A stretch of 64,000 bases of DNA from Polyodon spathula (GCF_017654505.1 NC_054534.1:28203689-28267688), one strand, 5' to 3'; shown: positions 38,179 through 49,989, counted from the first letter of the stretch. A program made the numbers and translations. Notes: generated by a model from the sequence alone, not told the origin.

Positions 38179-41001
38179 TTTCTTGTAATATGCTGTCAGC
38201 ATTGTCCAGGTTTTTTTGTTTGTTCGCAATTCTGTCCTCTTTTGAGAAAGAACATTCTGTCCAAAGCTCACAGTAGGTAAATGTATTATACTGAGAAACA
38301 TATTTTTGCAGGCCATTATTTGTCTCTTACCCACCAAGATGTTAAATCACCTGTGCCCTGCTCACACAACTTGTTGCCTTGGAAAACACATTCTACTGGT
38401 TATTCTCTCAGCATCTTATATAGAATTCTGTGATCAAAAATAAGTTTCCATGGCTGCTGATGGAATTGTGAAAAGTAGATGGCATCTCAGAGCCAGTATC
38501 TCCAATGACCTCTCAGACAAAGAAAGACTGCCTATATATCACGAGCAGTGCAGAGGAGGCAATATATCCTTTGTGTGTTTTTTTTTTCTTTTTCCATTTG
38601 CCAATGACACAGTAATTAAGATAATAAAACAAAATGTAATTGGTTTAACTTAACCTCACTGAAACTACATTCAGCTTGACACAAAGTTTCAATATTAAAT
38701 CAATCAAATACATTTACAGGGAATTCTGTACTTCTGACCCAGGGAAACTGATTTTTATCTTACAGTTACTCAAGGTCAATGTGCAATTAATTAAAGGGAT
38801 CTCAGTACTGTTCCAACAAAGATATTGGTTTTAAATTATATCATTATTTATTTGTGGAACAAAATAAAGGTAAACATAGTATTCATATGTACCGTATGTG
38901 TGTATCATTAGTTCCAACAGTCCTTCCCTATAACAGAACATGTACTGTTAAAGAAACTGAAGCTACATAAATAAATCAATTAAAACATAAATGTATATTG
39001 TAGAAATCCAATTATTTGCTAATCCAATACACCATTAGATTTTAGTCTTTTTTTTCCAGTTTTTCAAAAACATCATTACCATCCAGGGTCCCTTAATTTG
39101 CCGAACTGTAACAGGAAGCCATGTGATGAGAAAGAAAAGACAATGAATGTGTAACTTTGTGTACTGCAAACAGTACATCGTTACAAATGTGCTAAACCAA
39201 AACATCTTTCAAAAGGCAACTACGTGGATTATTACAGTAGAACCTGTCCAATTCGATTTAATTGGTTCCAGAGGTCCATGGGATATGTACAAATATATAC
39301 CTCAGTAGGGTCATTATACTGCATTGTGGTTGCTTTATAAATGTCAGGAACTTACAAATCAACAATGTCAGGTACATCTTCAACATAGACATTCTTTTTG
39401 CATGGCAAAAGTTAAAGGGGAGGGCAGCCATTTCATAACTGGTTTTAGAAATGTAAATAACATTATCTCAAGGATAAAACAATCTCCATCAACAAACTGT
39501 AAAATAAAAAGGCAGTCTAAATTACATAAAACTCAAGAAGGCATTAACAACAATGCATTAGGATTTTTGTTTTAGCCCCAGTGTGCTCCACTAGGGCTCT
39601 TTGAATTGAGTGTCTCCTGACATGCAGTGAATCTTATATAAAACATACCCAATCACTGTAGCATGCACTCAGCCAATTTCAGCAGATATGGGATTATTTT
39701 GTGTCCACTGAGTTTTTTTTTTTTAATAAACTGCCTGTCTCTATTTCGCCGTTTCAAACCAACATTCCATGACCTTCACCAACAAGGTTGTAAATCACTG
39801 AAACAGTAAGGTAAAATCTCTGCCAGGAGAGCCGATTCTCTGCACTGAACATTTTTCATTATCAGGTTCATTATTCTGTCAGTATACATTCAGCATGCTT
39901 AAACATGAATGAGCACCAGTGCACAGGGCTCCTCGGTGGTATTCTGCGCAGCTGCATTGATGAATGTCACCACCATGAGCACTTTCAATGAGGAGAGCAG
40001 CTGCTACGTCTAAAGAGTGCAGATAAAAGTGATATCTTTTTCAAATGAACCCTTTTTTACTGTCATCTAATCAGCATGTTATCACATTTGAGAATGGCAG
40101 TTACAGTAAGGCAAGGTCATGTAATATACGACAGAGTTGTGCTGGGATAACACCACGCCTTGTGTTACTACTACGAGGTTGTATTATTATAGTTTGTATT
40201 ATTATTGGGTTGGGTTTGAGGGGCACAAGGTGAAGCAAAGTTCTTGTAGCACCAACTTACTGTATATATTGCTATTATTATTTGTTTAAGAATTTGGTAG
40301 TTTGGTTACATGAAAAAAATAGAATAGCACACCCTACTGAGCTTAAAATAGCAAACTCAGAATGCTGTGGCACAATGCTGCCATATTCTTTGCAAGCCCA
40401 TTATACCGTGCTATCCTCTACATACACCACATACCTTGTGACATTGAGCCTCCTCTGCGCAATGTTCATTCTCAGTATCAGACTATTTCTTACCTACATG
40501 GGTACTGTACATAAAAGGGGCTAGCAGCAGAGACAATACCAGGCAAAACAGTCATGTCACTTAGTTTCAATTAGAATTTGGACATAGCGTGTGCCGAGAA
40601 CAAAGGATCAAAAAGTCTAGTCTCTGGAGCAACAGCAGCTGTCATTTTTGGTTTCTAGTTAATAGAGATATTGGATGGTGAATATCACTGCAAAAGACTT
40701 TCAACTCCAGCTCATGTAAACAATAGGTGGTGGGTAGAAATTTTTACATCCTTTGGTAGAACTATTAGCGTATATGCCATTTTATTTAAATTTAATTTGC
40801 TTTTGCATTTGAATTTGTGTTGGTTTGACTAGGGTTTCACTGATTAACATCAGCATTAAAATACTGACATATTAAATAAAAATAAATAAATACATAAATA
40901 AATAGTTTGTATAATTTATCTCTGGTCTTACCAGATGGCAAAGCCCTCTTCTTCTGGTTCTATTAATATATGCAGAATATAAATATTCATTTAATTCACA
41001 G
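38179..41001. other. Unannotated AT-rich DNA
   Basis: A CAGTAGAACCTGTCCAATTC stretch after TA at 39235 looks like a lone pogo/Tigger-type terminus. No exon or other element recognised. Confidence 0.45.
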
Positions 41002-41626
41002 TACAGTAGTCCCTCGCTAATACAGACACCGTTATGCTGTACATTTGGATATGCCATAACATATGTTCCTGACACAGAGGGAGAAGGAATCTGAGATGAA
41101 AATCTCCCTACTGATATGTTTAAGGTTAGTGGTACGCTTTCCCATAGACGGGGCGACTTGACAGTAGGTGGCAACCAGAAGTCGACCATTTTGGAGGAAG
41201 CACGTAGCTGCGAGTTTGCTAAACAAATCCATTGTGGTCAGCTGCAGGGCATGTGTGCAGTGCGGAACTGTGCAGTATCATAACGTTTCACTGCGACACA
41301 GTGATCTATTTTGTGTTAATTGTGTATTAAGTAAAGAAAATCATTTAGTTTTAATTTTAAAAAATCTATTATTATATCTGCATTGTACAGTAATGTGCAC
41401 AATGCAGCAGCATGATTTAGTTTGTTTTACCAGTAGCTTATAGGCTAAAGTAAAAACAAAGTGTGCTAGGTAACACCGTGTAACAATTTTTTTTTTTTTG
41501 GTTCCTGGGTAGTAAGTGTTATTTCCTAATTGCTTATGCCTCAAAAGTATAGAAAATGGCTATTATTCCCCACAAACTTTGCTTTTGTGACCAGGACAGT
41601 GATATTTTGAAATTTACCTATTTTCC

Positions 41627-41737
41627 AGAACATTCCAGATAGATTCAGTGCTGAGTAAACTTGGAGTAACTTCTAGAACTTTCCAGTAATATAAATAGTA
41701 GTATAAATACATGGGCCTTAAGCCCACCAGTTCAGTT
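41627..41737 (+). promoter_or_regulatory. Heat-shock-type promoter of copy 1
   Basis: Two heat-shock elements are present. The first, GAACATTCCAGAT (41628-41640), has two perfect alternating units and one imperfect. The second, TTCTAGAACTTTC (41671-41683), has three perfect units. TATAAATA follows at 41690 and 41702, then the initiator TCAGTT at 41732. The initiator A (41734) is 32 bp after the second TATA start, the canonical spacing. All elements recur in copy 2. Confidence 0.7.
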
Positions 41738-41800
41738 TAGTTCCAGCTGCCTAAGTGGATACATATCTGCATTTTTCTGAGATGGCATCAAGAGGTTGCA

Positions 41801-42532
41801 ATGGTGGCATTCCTGATGGGTCTCCAAGGCGGTTTGACCAAGTTTCCCTGCTATCTTTGCCTTTGGGACAGCAGGGACACCAAGGCGCACTGCCACAGGC
41901 GGGACTGGCCACAGCGGACCGAGTTCTCTGTGGGGAGGAACAACGTCAAGTGGGAGCCACTGGTGGACCCCCGGAAGGTGCTGGTGCCACCACTGCACAT
42001 CAAATTGGGCCTTACGAAACAATTTGTCAGAGCTCTAGATAAGGAGTCGGCAGCCTTCAAGTACCTTCAAGACTTCTTCCCTAAGCTGTCTGAGGCAAAG
42101 GTCAAAGCCGGTGTCTTCGTCGGACCACAGATAAAGAAGATCCTGGAGTGCAAGGAATTCCCCAAGAAGCTCACTAGTAAGGAGAAAGCGGCTTGGAACA
42201 GCTTTGTCGCAGTGGTTTGGGGCTTCCTGGGCAATCACAAGGCCGAAAACTATGTGGAGCTGGTTGAGACTCTGGTGAAGAACTACGGCACAATGGGCTG
42301 TAGGATGTCCGTCAAAGTCCATATCCTTGATGCTCATCTTGATCAATTCAAGGACAACATGGGAGTATACTCGGAGGAGCAAGGCGAGCGCTTCCACCAG
42401 GATAAACTGGACTTTGAACACCGCTACCAAGGACAGTATAACGAGAACATGATGGGAGACTACATTTGGGGGCTGATTCGTGAAAGTGATTTACAGTATA
42501 ATCGTAAATTCCAAAAAACTACTCACTTCTAA
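41801..42532 (+). CDS. Transposase-like protein, C-terminal half (copy 1)
   Basis: The ORF is open over 243 residues. In order it contains CYLC (C17, C20), PPLHIKLGL, FLGNHKAENY, HILDAH (H174, H179) and SEEQGERFHQD with E196. The order CxxC, HxxxxH, then a glutamate 17 residues later is the zinc-binding plus catalytic-E layout of RAG1/Transib/CMC transposases. I recall the same motifs in a long protein common in arthropod genomes. The two catalytic aspartates lie upstream in those proteins and are absent here, so cleavage activity is not expected. It starts at the first in-frame ATG; an out-of-frame ATG at 41782 precedes it. The stop is TAA. It may bind DNA or act as a repressor (inference). 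Confidence 0.75.
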   Translation: MVAFLMGLQGGLTKFPCYLCLWDSRDTKAHCHRRDWPQRTEFSVGRNNVKWEPLVDPRKVLVPPLHIKLGLTKQFVRALDKESAAFKYLQDFFPKLSEAKVKAGVFVGPQIKKILECKEFPKKLTSKEKAAWNSFVAVVWGFLGNHKAENYVELVETLVKNYGTMGCRMSVKVHILDAHLDQFKDNMGVYSEEQGERFHQDKLDFEHRYQGQYNENMMGDYIWGLIRESDLQYNRKFQKTTHF

Positions 42533-42963
42533 ATCTTTTGTAGTCATTTTTGTATTACTTTAGTATAAATACATGTTAATTTGGATTCATATGTTGTTTT
42601 TTTCTGATTTTATGTGAACGAAAAGACCGTTTTCTCATTGGAAATAGGTACATTTCAAAATATCACTGTCCTGGTCACAAAAGCAAAGTTTGTGGGGAAT
42701 AATAGCCATTTTCTATACTTTTGAGGCATAAGCAATTAGGAAATAACACTTACTACCCAGGAACAAAATTACTACTGTACTATATAGGCCTACTGTACAG
42801 ATTTATATTTTAACATAATGTATTGTGTACAGAGAACACATTAATGTTATTTCAGCGCAATGATTTATACACAAATGTGTGAGTGTGCGATTTTAAACCA
42901 TACACCTTTTTATTTTGAACAACCTGTCTCCTGACATGTCCGGTTTAACAAGGGACTACCGTA

Positions 42964-45803
42964 TTACAATTACAAAAAATCAGTCAAAAGATAAAACCTT
43001 GAGGATCCATCTTCTCTGTGATTTTTACCTAAGCATTTGAACAAAATCTTTAAAAACTATGATAAATCCAGAGTGTATAAAACAGGTTTTTATTTGAAAG
43101 TAATTCACTTACAGAGGTTTGACATAATATATGAGTATCGTAAAATAATGCATTTTATTGATTACTGTTACATATTTGTATTGCTATGAATAAAGTATAA
43201 AGCAATGTCTCAGGTTAGTGGAAAATAGATTTATATCTATGAAACTAGCTTGAGTTTTAAGTAATAGTGAGAAACTATGTAGATGTTAAAAAATAACAAA
43301 GATTTCCCCCCACAGAATTGTATGAATTTCTTCATTTTTAACAAACGTCTTTTTTCTTGAAAAGTTAAAATGTGCTTTAAAATGCATCACCTTTCCACAG
43401 GAAACACATTTAAACTGCAAATTTGACTAACTATCTGGAACAGCACTGTTTTGAGTGTTCTCTAATGGGAGCTAAACATGTACTGCATATTAAATTAGTG
43501 GCTGCTGGAAATAAATGGCCACCTGAGAAATTTTCCAGACCAAAGAACAGTAGCTGTCTCAAGCCCAATCAGGTCTATAAACTTCATTAGAAATGATGCT
43601 CATTATTTATTTATTTCACAATGATGGAAAAAAAGAAGCAGGAACTGAAGGTGGTACGGCAGGCTAATTCACAAGCTGACAATGCTTTTCACTTCTAAGG
43701 CTCGGGTTAGAACTTGGCTCAGTTCTCAAGTGAAATGCACCTAGTCACTAGTGGACAAGTCCACATCACAAAGCCATCATCCAATTTGCCTCAATTTGTC
43801 ACAACAGCAGTCTGACTGGCAGAGGCCAAGGACTGCCTTTCCAGGCCTGTCTGACTGCAGGTCGGGATCTCTTACCCATCAAGTGCCCACAAATATCCTG
43901 AAACACTGCTTTTCTTGACTTTCTTGAGACAGCCATGTATAAGAAGTGGCTTCATAATCCAAGAACCAACTCAAGTCTCAAGCATCGCTACATCAAGCAG
44001 CTCTTACCAGTCATTCCCTTGTCATGAGTCATAATAGAGCTGCTGAAGTTTTTGACCAGACCACATGAAGTACACATGGCCTTGAGTATCATTTATTTTG
44101 AATCTTCTGTTTTGAGGATAAAATCTCTGTCACACTTGAAGAGAAACACAAATATAAATGGGCACGATACGCTGCATGCAGCAAGGATTATTACTAATGC
44201 TGAAATTACTAAAAGCTACATCACATATTCCAGAGTCTGACTCAACAAAAACAAAGAGACCACATCCACAGAGGACATGACCAATATCATCACTCTTCAT
44301 CCAAAGCCTTGTCAAAAGGCAGTTTAGTAAACAATTTCTCTTCACTTTTATTATTGAATATCCTCATCTTAACTTAAGCACTGTTAGAGCTTATTTGCAT
44401 CATCCTCTGATGATTCTTCTTCAAGTAGCTTCTAAGGGATTCTATAGTGAAACCATAATGAAGCGGTCACCAATGGGACTGAACATAGTTGACTGCTTAT
44501 TCAAAGACATCAGCCCTCTGACACACACAAGCATATAGTAACTTATTTCAGGTGACTGTGAATATAGGCCTTCATTTTATTAAATGGTCAATCGCTGCAC
44601 ATTGCACTTTCTACACTCGTAGCTAAATGAATAAGCAAGCACTTTCCTACAGATATTGTTTGTGAATACTGTTTTGCCTTACAGTTCTTCAACTAATACA
44701 TGAACCTGATGTCTGGCAATGCAATTATCTTTATAATAACTCATGAAATCAATGTACTGTACGTGTCCTGCTTACTTGCCCAAGCCCCCATTGAAAATGT
44801 GAAGCTGTCCTCAATTGACTTACCTGGTTAAATAAAGGATTGGTTGATGTTAAGCATGTATTAGTATTGTTATATAAACCACACTATATATAGTCATTTG
44901 TGAATAAAAAATAAACATGCAACATAGACGCATATATGAAGCTGCTAAATTCAAACTCATATACCTCATTTTGTTAATTACTGTAACTCATGACTGATCA
45001 AAGAAATGCAAATATGAAGGTAAAACATATAGAAGCCTAAAACCTAGGAGCCTAGAAAACATGTCTGCTGTTTAATGGGATCAGGGTTTTCAAATTTTAA
45101 ATAACTGTTTTACATGTTATTATTATATCATTTTATTCCCATCCCAAATAGAGTTGCACAACTGGTTTTCTCTTCATTGACATTCCTCCTACAGTACAAT
45201 GTTCATCATGTTGCACTTGAATACACTTAGCTTTAACTGCCTAGTGCCTCTCGAACAATCAGGGCCAAGCCATTTAACATATAGCACTCCTTTCTGTAAT
45301 GGCTAATTATTTTCAATTTAAAACCCATTATTTTTTATAGGACCTGTCTACTCTGGGATTAATGAACAAATTACTTACATCCTCAATTATTTTATACATG
45401 AAGGTTTAATAACTGATGTCGTCATACTTCATTCATTTTCCTACAGAGAAAAAGAGCTCTGGGGCATGATATAATGATCGACGAGAAGCCTCAAAATATC
45501 TGTGCTTTAGGTTTTATGGCAACCTCAGTATTCCTTATAGTCATTAATGTCACTGAAATATCAAAGCTTCTGGCACACTCACTGAAGTCCATCTTCCACA
45601 TTAAGGATTACTGTCTAACTAGTGGGGCAGAGCCAGCATGTCCTCACTTTGCTCTTCCACTTCACTGCAAAGGGTTATATGCAGTCCTGGAAGTTATATT
45701 ACTACTACCACCAACATTTCCACTATTACATTACTATCTGGGAATGTGTTTCTTGAAAAAACATTCACAGACACAGAATGCTATATATAGAAAATGCTCA
45801 GTT
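42964..45803. other. Unannotated DNA
   Basis: At 44745-44850 the words TCAATTGACTTACCTGGTTA and AATAAAGGAT resemble the 3' end of a fish retroposon. Otherwise no exon, RNA or element recognised; the 124-residue ORF at 45474-45848 shows no known domain. Confidence 0.45.
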
Positions 45804-45920
45804 AGTTACAAGAAAATAATTCCATCTAGGGTTTCTGAGACATCATGAATTACGAGACAGAAGATCGAGTAACTTATAAACTGTCACAGAAACCCAAGAT
45901 GGAATTGTTTTCCTGTAACT
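45804..45920. repeat. Inverted repeat, 37-bp arms
   Basis: The left arm (45804-45840) and right arm (45884-45920) match at about 33 of 37 positions when one is reversed. The core word is AGATGGAATT. A further copy of the right arm and its trailing ACTCACTGAAG..CCCATCTATTAT lies at 52466-52530. A dispersed miniature element is likely; the family is unknown to me. Confidence 0.65.
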
Positions 45921-46425
45921 CACTGAAGAGGCCCATCTATTATTTTATACAATACATGGATACCCTTGTGATGTTAATTTTAAAGAAGATGAGGTTCAGC
46001 AGTACAGTTGGGTTTTTTTAAACATAGTGTTTCAGTGCTGTACATATGTTCTATGTTGTTATCTGTTAGTGCTTCAGCTTTATTTGGATGATTGCCTTTA
46101 CCTTGTTTTAATTTCCCATTCCTCTCCAGTTTTTCTGAGACATGAATGTACCAGCTTTAGATTTTTTTTTTTTTTTTTTAACGTATTCTCATTTTGTTGA
46201 TCATTAATGAACATGTCTGTACTGTGGGTGTTGTCGAGTGATTGAAAACAAGACATTTTGTGTTTGAAATGAAAGTGATGGTTTCGAGGAGTCGAATGGG
46301 TTAAAGTTCAAGTATATTGTCCTCTAGAGGAATTCTCACTTTTTGACATCGCTACTCTGGTATTACGCCTTTTTTTCGAAAGGCTCAGGATACAAATATA
46401 ACCTACATCCATGTATTACATATGT

Positions 46426-46433
<8 letters not shown>

Positions 46434-46484
<51 letters not shown>
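46434..46484. repeat. (TG)n microsatellite
   Basis: About 25 TG units ending at the TA used by the next Tc1. Confidence 0.95.
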
Positions 46485-46486
<2 letters not shown>

Positions 46487-46488
<2 letters not shown>

Positions 46489-46902
46489 GCTGTGCAAAAG
46501 TCTTAGACATGTTGCCTTTTGCATTTGTCTTAGACATGTTGCTCTGATGCATTATGAGCATCAACAATTTACTCAAAGCCTCCACTAGTGTTTTCTACTG
46601 TTATAAATACCTTGACTTGCATAAAGAAGGAAAAACATTCAGTCAAATAGCTTGCATCACTCAGTTTTCAGGAGACAAGCGTTGAATTGGCAACAGAACT
46701 GGCAGAAGGCACAGGTGTCATTGTCCATCCACCACCTGTCCAAAGCATCTTTGACCATTGTTCCATAGTCCAAATTCTGTGCTCTTGTGCATATTTCAGC
46801 CTTTTAGTCTTGTTCCCCTTTATTAACAGTGGTATTCTTACTACAACACATCCTTTAAGTCCTGATTTCAACAGTGACCTTCATACTGTTGATTTGATTG
46901 AC
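46487..46902 (+). mobile_element. Tc1/mariner fragment with internal inversion
   Basis: After TA the end CTGCTGTGCAAAAGTCTTAG matches the family seen at 1-268. The plus strand then codes HKEGKTFSQIACITQFS and, further on, ATELAEGTGVIVHP, the N-terminal DNA-binding part. From about 46743 to 46890 the next part (LLKSGLKGCVVVRIPLLIKG, AQEHRIWTMEQWSKML) is on the minus strand, so that segment has been inverted in place. The catalytic part is missing; the piece runs directly into the palindromic remnant at 46903. Confidence 0.75.
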
Positions 46903-47273
46903 AACAAAAATGACTACAAAAGATTTAGAAGTGAGTAGTTTTTCGAGATTTACGATTATACTGTAAATGTACAGTATAATCGTAAATCTCGAAAAACTAC
47001 TCACTTCTAAATCTTTTGTAGCCACTTTTGTATTATTTTAATATAAATACATGTTAATTTGGATTCATATGTTGTTTTTTTCTGACTTTATGTGAACAAA
47101 AAGACACACATTTGCCCGTTTTCTCATTAGAAATAGTGATATTTTGAAATTTACCTGTCCTGGTCACAAAAGCAAAGTTTGTGGGGAATAATAGCCATTT
47201 TCTATACTTTTGCGGTATAAGCAATTAGGAAATAACACTTACTACCCAGGAACAAAAATTGTGTTATATAGTG
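46903..47273 (+). mobile_element. CACTA-ended element, copy 3, palindromic remnant
   Basis: The right part (46970-47273) equals the 3' end of copies 1 and 2: the last codons of the ORF, the 3' untranslated part and the inverted repeat. It ends in TATATAGTG followed by TTA. The left part (46903-46965) is the same 3' segment in reverse. The result is a perfect palindrome: arms 46914-46965 and 46970-47021, 52 bp each, with a 4-nt spacer AATG. The ORF body and promoter are gone. Confidence 0.88.
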
Positions 47274-47276
47274 TTA

Positions 47277-49989
47277 TGCTTCGGATACCACACCTTGAAA
47301 ATCGAGTGATGCAAGCTATTTCACTCAAAGTTTTTCCTTCTTTATGCGAGTCAAGGTTGTTATGTTCTGCAAGAATAATAGGCAGGCATACTTATACAAA
47401 ATCAGTAAAATATGATCCGTAAATAGCTTGTTTGTAGAGGACATAACATTATTAAATTTCCTGGATCAAAGTGGGCAAGCTTGTCACTGTCGCAGGCTTC
47501 AGATTTCTTTGATGTCAGCACACAGCACACGTTTGGGGGCTTTGTCACATTCTGGGTCGAGGGTAATGATTAGGAAACTACAGCTGGAGTTGTACAGTCT
47601 TTATAAAGGGATGCATGCAAGAGGCACAGGATGCCCAAACGTAAGGAGTTATGCACAGTAATAGGCTTACTTATTAAGTGGGGTGTAAGACTCTTTGCTC
47701 TCAACTGTAATCCCTGTAAACCTTTTCATTGAATCACACAACAGTTGAGAGCAAAGCTGCTGAATCACATGAAGTGAGTGTGATACCAGGACACTGCTGC
47801 CCTCACAAAACCCCTAATAGCTGTCTTTGACTGAGATGATGGAGAATCCCTGCATAATTAATTAATCCAAAGCATTCATCTCATGCACATACATGGAAGG
47901 AGGTTTACAGTATTCAAACTATGAGTGCATTACTGTGACAGTAATGGAAGAATCTACCAGCACAACACTTCACAGCTGAAGTATTGTAAACCTTCTACCC
48001 CAAAAGGGAGGTACATTCCAAACGAATGGAATAAGTTGACAGGTTTGAAAACATCCAACAAAAAACTACTACTTTTCATCTCTTTTCATGACTATGGTAG
48101 TTATATTTGAATAAATGTGATTTAGGATTTACTGACACCCTGTTGCAAATCTTTTATTTGGAGTTTAAATTAATAATTCTAGTTTAATTCACATATGTGG
48201 AGAAGTTTATTCCTGTGTTTTTTTTGTTTTTTTTTTCCTTTTGAAAATAATGGGCTAATGATAATCTGGAGTACAGATGTAGCCAAACAGGGTGAATTTA
48301 TAAAACATAGACATGCCATTAAATGCATTACATTTGTATGGGCCACACTTCTGAAGCATTTGCTCCTGTACTTAGCTCCTGTTTTTTAAAAGAAGAAAAC
48401 AAATGGCGTCATTGTTATGAAATGAAAAACACCTTGAGAGTGCTTGCGAAAACTTGGGTTACATTACTTTATTATTTGGTCCTACTTTTGTAAAACACTT
48501 TAAAAATATGGCTATGTGTTTACTGGTCCCAATTCCTTACGAATACTGCACTAGAATAGATGTTTTATCTGCTTCCTGTACTTTGAAAACACTCCTTTTT
48601 ATTTAACTATGACGTCGGTTTCTGTACCCATTCAGAATGACACTATAAACCAGAGGAAGAAGAACGTTATGTAAACTTGATCTGCTGTTGCCTTAGGTTT
48701 GACTCTTGGAAAACACATAAAGCATAACCAGGAATAAAATTTGTTTGCTACTGACAAAGGCTCCACTCAACTCAAGGTTTATTAGTGATGCCAAGCACGT
48801 CTATACATAACACAGTCATTGGTAATTGAGAATACTGTACTCCAGTGAACAGGAATGCCAGAATCAACTGGAAAGATTATGTGCTTCCTCTATCTGATTA
48901 ACTACTGTACATTTCAACCTCACAATTAAATCTATTAAGGCAGTGACCTTAAAAATGTGTCTTAATAGTCCACTATTGGTCTTTACATTTCCCTTTTAGC
49001 TGTTTAATTAAGTTGTGTTTACCACATTTTTATACTGAAATACTTTTTTTTGTTTTTTTTAAACACTTATTTTTAAAAATAATTATCTGCTATCATATTG
49101 AAACCTTTAGAAAAAAAAATACACTGTTCTTTCAAGATTATAAATTGAAAAAAAATTACATTGTTCTTTCAAGATTATAAATTGAAAGCCTTAAATCCTC
49201 CAATATGTTATGTGTGTTAGCAATTGGAAATGCATATATCTTGTCTGCCAGTTACTGTTAAGGTTATTGCTCAATTTCCCTCACACACTTCCTGTGTCTT
49301 TCAGCATTTCGCCTATCAGGACCTTCCTCTAATGCTCATTCTACAGTATTAGCTTATCTTCCTATTCTCTGTGCCATTACAGGGATAACATCAACATTTA
49401 CATGCAATTTAATTTCTTAACTGACTAATATCGAATCATTTATCATCCTCGATTTTCTGCTTAGATCATTATTTATCAAGCTTACTCACTATTTGCTCCT
49501 GAAAAGTCTGGGTTTGTGAAGTGGGGTGGTTTGAAAAATGACCACAGGAAGTGTAAATCTCTAATTTCATTCAGGGTTCACCCCAGGCCTTTTCAGCTGG
49601 AGGGGCTGCCCGGCAAAGTGGCTGTCACCGCAATGAATGACTGGGGGTCAAAATAAGCAGTCGATCGGCGCAATCTATTGCCTAATACTATATTTGCACT
49701 GGCTACTTTATTAAAAAAATATTAAGATTATTTTCGGGTATTATCATTCAGTCAATTTTTTGTCATATTATTGTACTGTAAGGTGATATATAGTACATAA
49801 CAGCTATATGTATGCACCAAAAAAAAGAAAGCATATTCCTTTTGTTGTGATATCGTAACAATATGCACCCAGGTGCTTGTGAGAGATATTGGGGGCTCAT
49901 ATATAGAGGCTGTATACCTTTAAGAAGAAAGGTGTGATGCAATATCATCTAAACATGTGTCAGCTGACATACAAAAAGTGCAGAGGTGC
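47277..49989. other. Unannotated AT-rich DNA
   Basis: At 49110-49182 a unit of about 37 bp (GTTCTTTCAAGATTATAAAT with A-run) is tandemly duplicated. At 49570 CAGGGTTCACCCCAGGCC could be a lone hAT end. No exon recognised. Confidence 0.45.

Larger units (their letters stand above)
41474..42790 (+). mobile_element. CACTA-ended element, copy 1
   Basis: The left end is CACCGTGTAACAA after TAA (41471-41473). About 130 bp of inverted repeat follow: GGTTCCTGGGTAGTAAGTG up to GGACAGTGATATTTTGAAAT, mirrored at about 42650-42770. The outermost bases on the right are eroded, so that border is approximate. The interior has a heat-shock-type promoter and one ORF. The ends (CAC..TG in this family), the 3-bp TAA/TTA duplication and the ORF motifs point to the CACTA/Mirage/Chapaev group. 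That placement is inference; the copies and ends are seen. Confidence 0.85.
41004..42961. mobile_element. pogo/Tigger-like element hosting a nested transposon
   Basis: The left end CAGTAGTCCCTCGCTAATAC and the right end reversed, CGGTAGTCCCTTGTTAAACC, are imperfect inverted repeats of about 25-30 bp. TA flanks both sides (41002-41003 and 42962-42963), the target duplication of this group. No transposase can be read in the roughly 640 bp that are not part of the nested element. It must be older than copy 1 of the CACTA-ended element that splits it. Confidence 0.65.

Noticed and set aside
42035..42430. 131-residue minus-strand ORF opposite the transposase-like ORF (and its twin at 54596-54979)
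   Set aside because: Antisense shadow of the strongly matching sense frame; its similarity between copies follows from the sense conservation.
45474..45848. 124-residue ORF, possible host exon
   Set aside because: No known domain, no convincing splice borders, and it runs into the inverted repeat at 45804; chance ORF is likelier.
46343..46588. 81-residue ORF rich in VC repeats
   Set aside because: Translated (TG)n array and Tc1 terminal repeat.
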